A DNA stretch of 64,000 nucleotides from Flavobacterium subsaxonicum WB 4.1-42 = DSM 21790 (GTDB taxonomy: Bacteria > Bacteroidota > Bacteroidia > Flavobacteriales > Flavobacteriaceae): positions 32,567-96,566 of the forward strand of contig NZ_AUGP01000003.1 in assembly GCF_000422725.1 (NCBI RefSeq). Reading direction: 5' to 3'. The notes beneath the pieces were generated by a model that had not been told where the DNA came from, did no database searches, and saw only the letters and a list, made by a program, of their open reading frames with translations. Position numbers and translations under genes: made by a program. Shown in pieces: positions 25,351-35,109 of this stretch (positions within the stretch are counted from its first letter, which is position 1; the number at the start of each line of letters is the position of its first letter).

Positions 25351-25383
25351 TTAGTTCGGTTAGTTCGGCTGTAGCCGAACTAA
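25351..25383 (+). promoter_or_regulatory. Operator-like palindrome with an extra half-site, upstream of the GbsR-type regulator
   Basis: TTAGTTCGGCT-GT-AGCCGAACTAA (25360-25383) is a perfect 11-bp-arm inverted repeat. TTAGTTCGG also occurs as an extra direct half-site at 25351. The -7 box starts 5 bp downstream, so a bound protein would block the promoter. Autoregulation by the 25414 regulator is inference. The core CGGCTnTAGCCG is shared with dispersed repeats elsewhere in the window. Confidence 0.55.
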
Positions 25384-25387
25384 GTTG

Positions 25388-25395
25388 TACCTTTG
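25388..25395 (+). promoter_or_regulatory. -7 promoter element for the GbsR-type regulator
   Basis: TACCTTTG matches TAnnTTTG, 18 bp before the ATG at 25414 and directly after the palindrome. Confidence 0.65.
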
Positions 25396-25413
25396 CTTCA
25401 AATTAAGTCATTG

Positions 25414-25905
25414 ATGCAAGATATTAAGAAAGAGCGCGAAGAACTTATAGAGCTTTTCGGCATCCATTTCGAAACGCTGCACCACCTGCCACCGTTAGGG
25501 TCGCGGATACTGGCCACCTTTATTATAGATGGCTGTACCCGCCAGTTTACCTTTGATGATGTGGTAGAGCTAACCGGCGCCAGCAAAAGCTCTGTGTCTA
25601 CCAACCTTAACCTGTTGCTTAAACTGGGCAAAGTAAATTACTACACCCTGCCCGGCGACCGTAAAAAATACTACAGGCCGGCTGCCTTTAGCGAACGGTT
25701 TGATAATTACATTAAAATGATAGCTTTTGAAAGGCAGATTATAGACAAGATGCTGCATTACAGGGAGAGTACCCAAAACAGCCCTGCAGAGCGCATTGAC
25801 CTGGAAAAATGCCTGGCTTACAAAGAACACGTTATACAAATGCAGGAGCTTTTTAACAAGGCCATAATAAAGTTTAAGGCCATAGAAGAGCAGGTAGATA
25901 GTTAA
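25414..25905 (+). CDS. GbsR/MarR-family transcriptional regulator
   Basis: 163 aa from the ATG at 25414; TTG codons at 25393 and 25411 are possible but lie within or next to the promoter. A winged-helix DNA-binding domain occupies about residues 25-95: FTFDDVVELTGASKSSVSTNLNLLLKLGKVNYYTLPGDRKKYYRP is a clear HTH plus wing. A C-terminal coiled-coil-like helix is probably for dimerisation. The position directly upstream of an RND efflux operon in the same direction suggests it represses that operon and itself (inference from context). The effector is unknown. Confidence 0.85.
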   Translation: MQDIKKEREELIELFGIHFETLHHLPPLGSRILATFIIDGCTRQFTFDDVVELTGASKSSVSTNLNLLLKLGKVNYYTLPGDRKKYYRPAAFSERFDNYIKMIAFERQIIDKMLHYRESTQNSPAERIDLEKCLAYKEHVIQMQELFNKAIIKFKAIEEQVDS

Positions 25906-26075
25906 GAGAGTAAAGCAGGTAGAGGATATAGCACTGTTTGTAGACAAAAACACACTGTATGTCTATAATGCCCCGGCCCCTTATATTATAAGCCCGAACT
26001 TTGATTGTTAGTTAAACAATCGCAAAAACATAAAACATTAAGGCATTATACATAATAAACAATTAATAAACACGA

Positions 26076-27236
26076 ATGAAAAACAGATCTTTTTTTGGGG
26101 CAATTGCAGCCTTAATGATACTATCCGCTTGCGGAAAGAAAGAAGACCCGGCCACAGCAGCAGCTGCTGCCTCTCAGCCTAAAGACTTTAAGGTTGTTAC
26201 TATAGCGCCACAATCGGCCACAGTAAATATAGATTACCCGGCAAGCATACAGGGGCAGGAAAATATAGAAATTCGCCCAAGGGTAGACGGCTATATCGAG
26301 AAGATATATATAGACGAAGGTGCTGTTGTAAAAGCAGGCCAGCCGTTATTTAAAATCAGCGCGCCACAGTACGAGCAGGAAGTACGTACCGCCACAGCCA
26401 GTGTAAAAAGTGCACAGGCCGATGTTAGCGCTGCAAAACTGGCGGTTAATAAAGTAACCCCACTGGTACAAAAACAAATTGTAAGCAAGTACGAATTAGA
26501 GTCGGCGCAGTTTAGTTATGAGTCGGCCCTGGCAGCCCTTGCGCAAGCGCAGGCCAGCCTTGTTAACGCCCGCACCAACGTAGGCTTTACCACAGTTAAA
26601 AGCCCGGTAAACGGCGTTGTAGGCTCTATACCTTTTAGGTTAGGAAGCCTTGTAGGTGCTACCACTGCCGATCCGTTAACTACCGTATCGAGCATTGGTA
26701 ACGTATATGCCTACTTTGCCTTTAACGAAAAGCAATTGCTAAGCATAACCAAAGACAGCACCGCTAACTCTTTAGCTGCCAAAATAAAAAGGATACCACC
26801 GGTATCGCTTTTATTATCTGACGGTACAGAATATGCCGAAAAAGGACACATTGAAACCATAAACGGTTTAATTAACACTGCAACAGGATCGGTTAATGTG
26901 CGTGCGCGTTTCCCTAATAATAAAGGCATTATTCGCAGCGGTAGCAGTACTAAGGTGCGTATTCCTGAGGATGTTAAAGATGTTATTATTGTTCCGCAAA
27001 GTGCCACTTTCGAGTTGCAGGACAAGCGTTTTGCTGTACTTGTAGATAAAGAGGGCAAAACTAAAAATGCGGTTATTACAGTAAGAGATAATACTATTGG
27101 CAACTTCTATATTGTAGAGAGCGGCCTTAAAGCCGGAGACCAGATAGTGCTGGAAGGTGTTGCCAACCTTAAAGAGGGCACACAAATTAAACCAACAGCG
27201 CAATCTGCCGAAACCGTTTATGCAAATTTAAAATAA
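26076..27236 (+). CDS. RND efflux periplasmic adaptor (membrane fusion protein)
   Basis: 386 aa. Lipobox LSAC (Cys19) anchors it to the inner membrane. It then has the AcrA-type order: beta-barrel start, lipoyl half-motif (RPRVDGYIEKIYIDEGAVVKAGQPLFKI), helical hairpin (about residues 100-150), second lipoyl half (TTVKSPVNGVVGSIPFRLGSLVG), beta-barrel and membrane-proximal domain. It links the RND pump to the outer-membrane channel. First gene of a three-gene efflux operon, 6 bp before the pump gene. A CCGAACT half-site like the upstream operator occurs at 25994 in the gap before it. Confidence 0.94.
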   Translation: MKNRSFFGAIAALMILSACGKKEDPATAAAAASQPKDFKVVTIAPQSATVNIDYPASIQGQENIEIRPRVDGYIEKIYIDEGAVVKAGQPLFKISAPQYEQEVRTATASVKSAQADVSAAKLAVNKVTPLVQKQIVSKYELESAQFSYESALAALAQAQASLVNARTNVGFTTVKSPVNGVVGSIPFRLGSLVGATTADPLTTVSSIGNVYAYFAFNEKQLLSITKDSTANSLAAKIKRIPPVSLLLSDGTEYAEKGHIETINGLINTATGSVNVRARFPNNKGIIRSGSSTKVRIPEDVKDVIIVPQSATFELQDKRFAVLVDKEGKTKNAVITVRDNTIGNFYIVESGLKAGDQIVLEGVANLKEGTQIKPTAQSAETVYANLK

Positions 27237-27242
27237 CAACAC

Positions 27243-30200
27243 ATGTTTAAAATATTTATCCAGAGGCCGGTACTCTCTACGGTTATCTCTGTAATTATAG
27301 TAATACTGGGTATTTTGGGCCTTACCGCCCTGCCTATTGCCCAGTACCCGGATATTGCCCCGCCTACGGTTGTGGTGGCGGCAAGCTACACCGGCGCCAA
27401 TGCCGATGTGGTACTTAAAAGTATTAACGTACCCTTAGAAGAGCAGATTAATGGTGTAGAGAACATGACCTACATGACCTCTACCGCCACCAATGATGGT
27501 TCTGCAAGTATAAAAGTATTTTTTAAAGTAGGTACCGACCCCGATCTTGCTGCGGTAAACGTGCAAAACAGGGTATCGCGTGCTACCAGCCTTTTACCAC
27601 AAGAGGTTACACAGGCGGGTGTTACCGTAACTAAAAGCCAGAGTAGTAACCTGCTTATTACATCGCTTTACAGCGATGTGCCGGGCTACGACCAGACATT
27701 TCTTCAAAACTATATAAAAATTAACCTTATACCCCAGATACAACGTGTTACGGGTGTAGGAGAGGTTACCGTTTTTGGTAGTAAAGACTACTCGATGCGT
27801 ATTTGGCTTAAGCCCGATGTTATGCAGCAGTACAGCCTTATACCAAGCGATATTACCGCAGCCCTTGCCGAACAGAATATTGAGGCGGCACCGGGTAAAT
27901 TTGGCGAGAACGGCAAGCAGGCTTTTCAGTATGTAATTAAATACAAAGGCCGTTTGGTTACCGAGCAGGAGTTTGAAAACATTATAATAAAATCAGCAGG
28001 GCAAGGGCAGTTTTTAAGGCTTAAAGACGTAGCTACCATTCAGCTTGATGCCCTTACCTATACCTCTACCAGTACCACTAACGGCAAGCCGTCGGTTGGT
28101 TTTGCGGTAAGCCAGACACCGGGATCTAACGCGCGAGACGTAATTAACCAGTCTAAGGCAATTATAGAAGAGGCAGCAAAAACCTTTCCGGCAGGTATAA
28201 AATATACTACGCTAATCAACATTAACGATAACCTGGATGCTTCTATCGAAAAAGTAATCCACACCCTTGTAGAGGCCTTTATACTGGTGTTTATAGTGGT
28301 TTTCCTTTTCCTTCAGGATTTCAGGTCTACCTTAATACCGGCCATATCAGTACCGGTGGCAATTGTGGGTACGTTCTTTTTCTTAAATCTTTTTGGTTAT
28401 ACCATTAACTTACTAACACTGTTTGCATTGGTACTGGCCATTGGTATTGTTGTGGATGATGCCATTGTAGTGGTAGAGGCGGTACACGCCAAGCTCGACG
28501 AAGGCTATAAATCGTCTAAAAAGGCAACTATAGATGCTATGGACGAGATTTCCGGGGCTATTATATCTATTACCCTTGTAATGGCGGCGGTATTTATACC
28601 TGTAACGTTTATTACAGGTTCTACCGGGGTATTCTATAAGCAGTTTGGTGTAACGCTGGCGGTAGCTATTATATTATCGGCAGTAAATGCATTAACATTA
28701 AGCCCGGCGCTTTGTGCCATATTGCTAAAACCCCATAAAGACGACCACAAACACAAAAGCTTTATACAGCGTTTTTATACCGCGTTTAACGTTGGTTTTG
28801 ATAGGGTTACCGGTAAGTATAAAAAATCGGTTAACTTCCTTTCGCACACAAAATGGCTTGTTGGGGTATTTATACTTGTAGCAGGTGGCGGTTTATATTA
28901 TATGATGAAAACCACACCATCGGCTTTTGTACCATCTGAAGACCAGGGTGTATTGTTTGCCAACATCAGCCTTCCGCCATCGGCATCTATGGAGCGTTCT
29001 ACCGTAATTGCCAAGCAGGTAGACAGTATTGCTAAATCCATACCCGAGGTAGAGAACTCGCTTAGAATTGTGGGCCAGAACTTTACCGCAGGTGCAGGTA
29101 GTGCCTACAGTATGGTTATCATCAGGCTTAAAACATGGAGCGCAAGAGACAGGACGGTAGATGATATTATTAAAGAAATGTTTGCTAAAACAGCAGGCAT
29201 CCGCGAGGCGAGTATCTTCTTTATATCGCCACCAACATTACAGGGCTTTGGCCAGAGTGGTGGTTTCGAGTTCCAGTTGCAGGATAAAGGCGGGCACAGT
29301 ACAGCCGACTTTTATAAAGTTAATAACGACTTTCTTGCAGAACTGGCTAAACGACCTGAAATTCAGTATGCCACAACATCGTTTAACCCTAACTTCCCTC
29401 AATACATGATGGATGTTAACCTGGAAAAATGTAAAGAGGCAGGCGTAAGTGTTACCACGCTGTTAAGCACCATGCAGGGTTATTTTGGGGGTATTTATGC
29501 ATCCAACTTCAACAAATTTGGTAAACAGTACCGTGTAATGATCCAGGCGCCGCCGGAATTCCGTAAAAACCCCGAAGACCTTAACAACATATTTGTGAGG
29601 AACGCCGCAGGGGCAATGGCACCAATTACCGAATTTATTAAAATGAGGAGGGTATTTGGTCCGGAGCAAATTTCAAGGTTCAACTTATTTACATCCATAG
29701 CCATTACCGGTGCACCAAATGCGGGCTTTAGCTCGGGTGATGCCATTAAGGCAATCCAGGATGTAGCTGCCGAAACCTTGCCTACCGGCTATGGCTACGA
29801 GTTCTCGGGCTTAACGCGAGAGGAGCTTGCATCGGGTAGCGAAACCATATTTATATTTATGCTTTGTCTTGTGTTTGTTTACTTTTTATTAAGTGCACAG
29901 TACGAGAGTTATATATTGCCGTTTGCAGTATTATTATCATTACCGTTTGGTTTGGCAGGGGCTTATTTGTTCTCTATCATCTTTAAACTAAACAGTAACA
30001 TTTACCTGCAAATATCGCTCATCATGCTTATCGGGCTATTGGCCAAGAATGGTATCCTTATCGTAGAGTATGCGCTGGACAGGCGCAGAAAAGGCATGCC
30101 AATCGTACAATCGGCCATAGAGGGTGCCGTGGCGCGTTTCAGGCCAATCTTAATGACCTCGTTTGCCTTTATCTTTGGCCTTGTGCCGTTAATGTTTGCA

Positions 30201-30419
30201 AGCGGAGCCGGTGCTATAGGTAACAAATCTATTGGTACAGGTGCTGTGGGCGGTATGCTTATAGGTACCATATTAGGGGTATTTGTTATACCGGTACTGT
30301 TCGTTATTTTCCAGACCTTACAGGAAAAAGTAAGTGGCCCGGCTAAAGATGGTTACGATGACGATGATGACGACGAAGAACCTGTATTGGCATTACCAGA
30401 ACATACCCAGGATGTATAA
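27243..30419 (+). CDS. RND multidrug efflux pump (AcrB/HAE1 type)
   Basis: 1058 aa, a typical HAE1 length. Twelve membrane helices are arranged 1+5 and 1+5 around two large periplasmic loops. The N-terminus MFKIFIQRPVLSTVISVIIVILG matches the family. TM4 carries the proton-relay pair in GIVVDDAIVVVEAVH, and GLLAKNGILIVEYA supplies the TM10 Lys. It exports drugs or other amphipathic compounds from the periplasm by proton antiport; the substrate is unknown. The tail is strongly acidic (DDDDDDEE). Cotranscribed with the adaptor upstream and the outer-membrane factor downstream. Confidence 0.96.
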   Translation: MFKIFIQRPVLSTVISVIIVILGILGLTALPIAQYPDIAPPTVVVAASYTGANADVVLKSINVPLEEQINGVENMTYMTSTATNDGSASIKVFFKVGTDPDLAAVNVQNRVSRATSLLPQEVTQAGVTVTKSQSSNLLITSLYSDVPGYDQTFLQNYIKINLIPQIQRVTGVGEVTVFGSKDYSMRIWLKPDVMQQYSLIPSDITAALAEQNIEAAPGKFGENGKQAFQYVIKYKGRLVTEQEFENIIIKSAGQGQFLRLKDVATIQLDALTYTSTSTTNGKPSVGFAVSQTPGSNARDVINQSKAIIEEAAKTFPAGIKYTTLININDNLDASIEKVIHTLVEAFILVFIVVFLFLQDFRSTLIPAISVPVAIVGTFFFLNLFGYTINLLTLFALVLAIGIVVDDAIVVVEAVHAKLDEGYKSSKKATIDAMDEISGAIISITLVMAAVFIPVTFITGSTGVFYKQFGVTLAVAIILSAVNALTLSPALCAILLKPHKDDHKHKSFIQRFYTAFNVGFDRVTGKYKKSVNFLSHTKWLVGVFILVAGGGLYYMMKTTPSAFVPSEDQGVLFANISLPPSASMERSTVIAKQVDSIAKSIPEVENSLRIVGQNFTAGAGSAYSMVIIRLKTWSARDRTVDDIIKEMFAKTAGIREASIFFISPPTLQGFGQSGGFEFQLQDKGGHSTADFYKVNNDFLAELAKRPEIQYATTSFNPNFPQYMMDVNLEKCKEAGVSVTTLLSTMQGYFGGIYASNFNKFGKQYRVMIQAPPEFRKNPEDLNNIFVRNAAGAMAPITEFIKMRRVFGPEQISRFNLFTSIAITGAPNAGFSSGDAIKAIQDVAAETLPTGYGYEFSGLTREELASGSETIFIFMLCLVFVYFLLSAQYESYILPFAVLLSLPFGLAGAYLFSIIFKLNSNIYLQISLIMLIGLLAKNGILIVEYALDRRRKGMPIVQSAIEGAVARFRPILMTSFAFIFGLVPLMFASGAGAIGNKSIGTGAVGGMLIGTILGVFVIPVLFVIFQTLQEKVSGPAKDGYDDDDDDEEPVLALPEHTQDV

Positions 30420-30435
30420 TTTAAGCACTAAAAAA

Positions 30436-31839
30436 ATGATTAGTAAATATAAGATTCCCTTTTTTGCAGCCCTTGCGCTAACCCTGCTTTTAAGCGGTTG
30501 CGTTACAAAAAAGTACGATCGCCCCAATGTAAAGACCGAAGACCTTTTTAGAGATCTTAAGGGTACCGATACCGTTACTATGGCTACCATGCCGTGGGAA
30601 GAGCTTTTTGCCGATGCCAAGCTAAAGGCGTTGATATCTAAAGGCCTTGCCCAAAATGTAGACCTTAAAAATGCCATAGAAAATATTGTGCAGGCCCAGG
30701 CTACACTTAAGCAAAGCAAACTGGGTTATTACCCAACGCTTAGCGCCAATGCCGATATTACACACGCCAAGCAGTCTAAGGCGGCATTAAACTTTCCGGC
30801 GGGTATTAACATCAATACCCTTACCGATGTTTACAGAGCCTATTTAAGCACCTCGTGGGAGGCTGATATCTGGGGTAAGATAAGCAGCACCAAGCGTATG
30901 GCACTTGCCAGCTACCTGCAAACCGATGCCGCCAAAAGAGCCGTGCAAACGCAGCTGATATCAGACATTGCCAACAACTATTACGCACTTGTTGCCTATG
31001 ATGAGCAGTTAAGGATTACAGAGCAAACCCTTAAAAGCAGGATAGATAACATAGAAATTGTAAATGCCCTTAAAGAGGCTGCCATTGTAAACGGTGCTGC
31101 TGTTGTGCAGGCCGAAGCCAACCGCTATGCTGCCGAGGTTACCATACCAGACCTTAAATTAAGCATCAGGCAAACCGAAAATGCATTGTGCATATTGCTT
31201 GGCCAGGCACCGGGACCTATAGACAGGACAACCCTGGAGGACCAGACTGTGCCGCAAACCCTTGCGGTGGGTGTGCCATCGCAACTGTTAGAAAACAGGC
31301 CCGATGTGCAGCAGGCAGAGATGGCGTTTAGAAATGCTTTCGAAAATGTAAACCTTGCCAAAACGTATTTTTACCCAAGCCTTACGCTTACGGCAAACGG
31401 CGGCGCATCTACGTTAAGTTTAGACAGCTTTTTTAAACAGTCTATATTTTACAGCATTGTAGGTTCGCTTACACAGCCCATATTTAACCGTGGGTTAAAC
31501 AAGCAGCGTTTAACAACGGCACAATCGCAACAGGTACAGGCGTTAAATAACTTTCAGCAAACCATTTTTGTGGCCGGGCAGGAAATTAGCAACGCATTGT
31601 ACTCGTACGAAATGGCTGTTTCTAAACAAGAGTCACGTGTTAAGCAGGTAGAAGCGCTTACCAAGGCGGTTGATTATACAGAGCAGTTATTACAATATAC
31701 TTCTACAACAAATTATACCGATGTATTAACATCGCAACAAAGCCTTTTGGCTGCACAGTTAAGCGGGGTTAACGATAAGCTGCAGCAATTGCAGGCTGTT
31801 GTAAACCTGTACCGCGCACTGGGCGGCGGATGGCAGTAA
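30436..31839 (+). CDS. RND outer-membrane channel lipoprotein (NodT/OprM family)
   Basis: 467 aa from the ATG at 30436, 16 bp after the pump stop. An in-frame ATG at 30412 is also possible, but the shorter form gives a compact lipoprotein signal with lipobox LLSGC (Cys22). Two TolC-like halves are visible with the usual helical hairpins (QNVDLKNAIENIVQAQATLKQSKLGYYPTLSANAD and VNLAKTYFYPSLTLTANGG). It forms the trimeric exit duct for the pump encoded just upstream. A strong terminator follows. Confidence 0.93.
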   Translation: MISKYKIPFFAALALTLLLSGCVTKKYDRPNVKTEDLFRDLKGTDTVTMATMPWEELFADAKLKALISKGLAQNVDLKNAIENIVQAQATLKQSKLGYYPTLSANADITHAKQSKAALNFPAGININTLTDVYRAYLSTSWEADIWGKISSTKRMALASYLQTDAAKRAVQTQLISDIANNYYALVAYDEQLRITEQTLKSRIDNIEIVNALKEAAIVNGAAVVQAEANRYAAEVTIPDLKLSIRQTENALCILLGQAPGPIDRTTLEDQTVPQTLAVGVPSQLLENRPDVQQAEMAFRNAFENVNLAKTYFYPSLTLTANGGASTLSLDSFFKQSIFYSIVGSLTQPIFNRGLNKQRLTTAQSQQVQALNNFQQTIFVAGQEISNALYSYEMAVSKQESRVKQVEALTKAVDYTEQLLQYTSTTNYTDVLTSQQSLLAAQLSGVNDKLQQLQAVVNLYRALGGGWQ

Positions 31840-31902
31840 ACGCTAATGTAAGGACCGTTCAATCCTTAGATTATTTAGATTAATTGTTTGTTTTATGTAG
31901 GG

Positions 31903-31940
31903 CCGCCCTGGTAGGTTAAACTATCTGGGCGGTTTTTTTT
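31903..31940 (+). terminator. Intrinsic terminator of the efflux operon
   Basis: CCGCCCTGGTAG pairs with CTATCTGGGCGG (two internal mismatches) around a 6-nt loop, followed by T8, 63 bp after the outer-membrane factor stop. Confidence 0.85.
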
Positions 31941-32097
31941 GTGACATACGTAACCACTAAACCGTTTTCGTTAAAAAAAATATAAAATTTATGATGTTTT
32001 CTATAGGGAAAATAATTTGTTAGTTGTTAATTTATACCCTCTTATAATTGCTCTGTAGTTATAACGGTATTTGAATACCAGTAAATTAACAAAAACT

Positions 32098-32940
32098 ATG
32101 AATTATCTAAAACAACTATTGGATGCGCCGGTAAGCCTGCCACAAAAGGAGAAGCCGGTAATTATAGAACCGTTAGATTACAACAATCCGTACGATTTTA
32201 ATAAGCCGCACCGGCACGATTATTTCGAAATTGTACTGGTAAAAAGCGGTAGTGGCTCTCAGGTAATCGATTTTTCGGCCTACACTATGTCGGCCGGTCA
32301 GTTGTACGCCATTTACCCCGGGCAGGTGCACCTAATGCAGCGCAGTTCGGCACAGGGGCTGCTTATCCAGTTCAGGAAAGACATCTTCAGGTTTATACAA
32401 CCCCTGCAACACTACCACCTGTACTTTAAAGAGCAGGCCTTTACGCTAAAGCCCGATACCTTTGCCCATTTTTACGAAGTGGCAGAGCGTATTATGGCTT
32501 TAATAGAAGTAAAAGAGATCAATACCCTGTCGGCACATAAAATATACAGCTACCTGCAAATACTGCTGCTTTCGTTGCCCGAGCTGCAAACGCAGTCGGT
32601 TACCATCCATCAGGACTTAGTAGTGCGGTTTTTATCGCTCCTGCCGGATAACATCAGGGGCAGGAAAAAAGTATCGGACTATTGCGCCCTTATGGGATGC
32701 AGCCTCGACAAGCTTAACGATGCCTGCAAAACAAGCCTGGGCAAAACCGCCCTTAAGCTTATACACGAAGAGCTTTTGCTCGAAATTAGGCGCATGCTGC
32801 TGCTTAACACCCTGTCTTTAAAAGAAATTGCCTACGAGCTTAATTTTGACAGCCCGGCCAACTTTAACGGCTTTATAAAAGCGCAAACGGGCTTAACACC
32901 TTCTGGTTTGCAGGCTTCTATACTCGAAATCTATAACTAA
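32098..32940 (+). CDS. AraC-family transcriptional regulator
   Basis: 280 aa from the ATG at 32098; an in-frame TTG at 32071 is less likely. The N-terminal cupin domain includes KPHRHDYFEIVLVKSGSG and the typical YPGQVHLMQ. The C-terminal double HTH (about residues 190-280) includes LKEIAYELNFDSPANFNGFIKAQTGLTPSG, the conserved second helix-turn-helix of AraC/XylS proteins. It follows the efflux operon but is behind its terminator, so its targets are unknown; regulation of neighbouring genes is speculative. Confidence 0.9.
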   Translation: MNYLKQLLDAPVSLPQKEKPVIIEPLDYNNPYDFNKPHRHDYFEIVLVKSGSGSQVIDFSAYTMSAGQLYAIYPGQVHLMQRSSAQGLLIQFRKDIFRFIQPLQHYHLYFKEQAFTLKPDTFAHFYEVAERIMALIEVKEINTLSAHKIYSYLQILLLSLPELQTQSVTIHQDLVVRFLSLLPDNIRGRKKVSDYCALMGCSLDKLNDACKTSLGKTALKLIHEELLLEIRRMLLLNTLSLKEIAYELNFDSPANFNGFIKAQTGLTPSGLQASILEIYN

Positions 32941-33012
32941 TACCGGTTTTTTAATAACTGCCTTTTACTCTTTGGTTTATAGTTTTACACCATAACCAAA
33001 AAGATAAAAGCC

Positions 33013-35073
33013 ATGAAAAAACTAATCCTATTTATAGCGCTAATGCAGGTTGCATTGGCCTTTTCTCAAAAGCAGGGCAATATATGGTATTTTGGCAATA
33101 AGGCCGGTGTAGACTTTAATGGCCCTGAGCCTGTTGCATTGCTGGATGGCAAGATTACCAGTAGCGAAAGTTCAGCCTCTGTAGCCGATGCCAACGGTAA
33201 CCTGCTTTTTTATACCGATGGTGTAAAGGTGTATAATAAAGACCACCTGGTTATGCCAAATGGCCACGGCCTGTTGGGCCACAGCTCTGCAACACAGCTG
33301 CTTATTGTGCCAAAGCCGGGGTCTGCAACCATTTACTACATTTTTACTGCCGGTGCCGCCGAAGATTTGCCTCTTAAAGGCTTAAATTTTAGCGAAATAG
33401 ATATGGCCGGTAATAATGGCCTTGGTGTTGTAACCCAAAACAAGAACATACACCTTAAAGACGATACCGGCGAGCAGCTTACGGCAACCTTTCATCGTAA
33501 TGGTACTGATATTTGGGTAATTAGCAAAAACGGAGAGAGCGGCGAGTTTTTCTCGTTTCTTATTACTCCTAATGGCGTAACTACCCAGGCCGTTACAAGC
33601 GATTCATCAATATCGTCGTTTTCCGGTTATATGAAGGCATCGCCGGATAGCTCTAAAATTGCACTTAGCAACATGATAGCCATTTACATGCTGGATTTTG
33701 ATAACCAAACCGGGCTGCTTAGCAATGAGGTTGCCATTAGCAGCGAATGGAATTTTTACGGACTTGAATTTTCGGCATCGGGCAAAAAAATGTACCTCTC
33801 TAAATACAATTCTGCCTATGTAGTGCAATTTGACATGGAGGCCGAAGACATAGCGGCATCTGAAATTACTGTTTTAGATGACAGCTCCTATTTTGGGGGT
33901 GCCCTGCAACGCGCTGCCGATGGCAAAATATACATGGTTAATAGTGCTGAAACTTCACTTTCGGTAATTAATAATCCGGAAGTTGCCGGCATGGGATGCA
34001 ATGTAGTTCCGCATGCGGTAGATTTAGGTGGAAGATCCGGCGTTATAGGCCTGCCGTTTAATATCTGGCCCTCTCAGCTTGCTATAGAAGTGCAGGGTTT
34101 GTGCGAAGGTGCTAACGCCACCTTTTCTTTTACTGCCGATATTGCTTACGATAGCGTACTGTGGGATTTTGGCGATGGCACTTCCTCTACAGAACCCAAC
34201 CCGGTGCATGCCTACGCAGCAGGCGGCACCTATACCGTAACCTTTACTGCCTTTAAACCCGGTACCGAGAGGGTTTTACAACAGCAGATTGTAATAACCC
34301 CGTTACCGCAGTTTAACCTGCCCGAAACGTACACGGCATGCGTTGCCAATACCGTTACCATAGCTACCGAAGCCCTTAATTTCGACCCTGCTACAGCTAC
34401 CTATCAATGGGAGTTTACCGGCCAGCCCATTGCCGGTAATACGGCCAGCATTCAGGCAACGGGGTTTGGTGTGTACATGGTTACAGTTACCGTAAATGGC
34501 TGCTCGTTTACCAAAAGCACAACTATAGTTAAAGATACTTTTGCCGTAACTTTTACAGAAGGTTGCGTGGACAACCTGTACAACCTTAGAGTACTGCCAA
34601 CAGATAACTCTTTTGATGCCGCAACAGCAACCTATGCATGGCAGGGCGCCAATGGGTTTACGGCAACCCAGCAGCAAATTACTATTGATGCCTTAGGAGA
34701 TTATACTGTAAGCGTTACTACCCCCGATGGTTGTACGGCAACGCAAACCTACACCATTACCACGCTTTGCCCGGAACTGCCTGTAGACCCTGAGCCACCC
34801 GTAGACCCCGTTGTGCCGTTTATACCCAAAGGCATATCGCCTAATAACGATGGCAAGAACGATGAGTTCGACCTTACCGGCCTTGATGTTATAAAGCTGG
34901 CTGTGTTTAACCGCTACGGGCAGGAAGTGTATACCCGTGCCAATTATGTGGCACAGTGGTATGGGCAAACCAACGGCGGAGACGAACTGCCAACGGGTAC
35001 CTACTATTATGTAATACACCAGCCAACCGGCAGCCCTAAAACGGGGTGGGTGTACATTAATCGCCAAAACTAA
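33013..35073 (+). CDS. Large surface protein with PKD domain and T9SS type B sorting domain
   Basis: 686 aa with a signal peptide (about residues 1-19). The N-terminal half begins KQGNIWYFGNKAGVDFNG and forms a propeller-like region common to Flavobacteria surface proteins. At about residues 360-425 a PKD domain is marked by WDFGDGTSSTEPNPVHAYAAGGTYTVTFTA. A second Ig-like stretch follows. The C-terminus (from FIPKGISPNNDGKNDEF to TGWVYINR) is a type B T9SS sorting domain, so it should be displayed or released by the gliding/T9SS machinery. The function is probably adhesion, by analogy only. Confidence 0.9.
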   Translation: MKKLILFIALMQVALAFSQKQGNIWYFGNKAGVDFNGPEPVALLDGKITSSESSASVADANGNLLFYTDGVKVYNKDHLVMPNGHGLLGHSSATQLLIVPKPGSATIYYIFTAGAAEDLPLKGLNFSEIDMAGNNGLGVVTQNKNIHLKDDTGEQLTATFHRNGTDIWVISKNGESGEFFSFLITPNGVTTQAVTSDSSISSFSGYMKASPDSSKIALSNMIAIYMLDFDNQTGLLSNEVAISSEWNFYGLEFSASGKKMYLSKYNSAYVVQFDMEAEDIAASEITVLDDSSYFGGALQRAADGKIYMVNSAETSLSVINNPEVAGMGCNVVPHAVDLGGRSGVIGLPFNIWPSQLAIEVQGLCEGANATFSFTADIAYDSVLWDFGDGTSSTEPNPVHAYAAGGTYTVTFTAFKPGTERVLQQQIVITPLPQFNLPETYTACVANTVTIATEALNFDPATATYQWEFTGQPIAGNTASIQATGFGVYMVTVTVNGCSFTKSTTIVKDTFAVTFTEGCVDNLYNLRVLPTDNSFDAATATYAWQGANGFTATQQQITIDALGDYTVSVTTPDGCTATQTYTITTLCPELPVDPEPPVDPVVPFIPKGISPNNDGKNDEFDLTGLDVIKLAVFNRYGQEVYTRANYVAQWYGQTNGGDELPTGTYYYVIHQPTGSPKTGWVYINRQN

Positions 35074-35109
35074 TACAGCACTTATAAATTCCTAAAAATC
35101 CAAAATACT

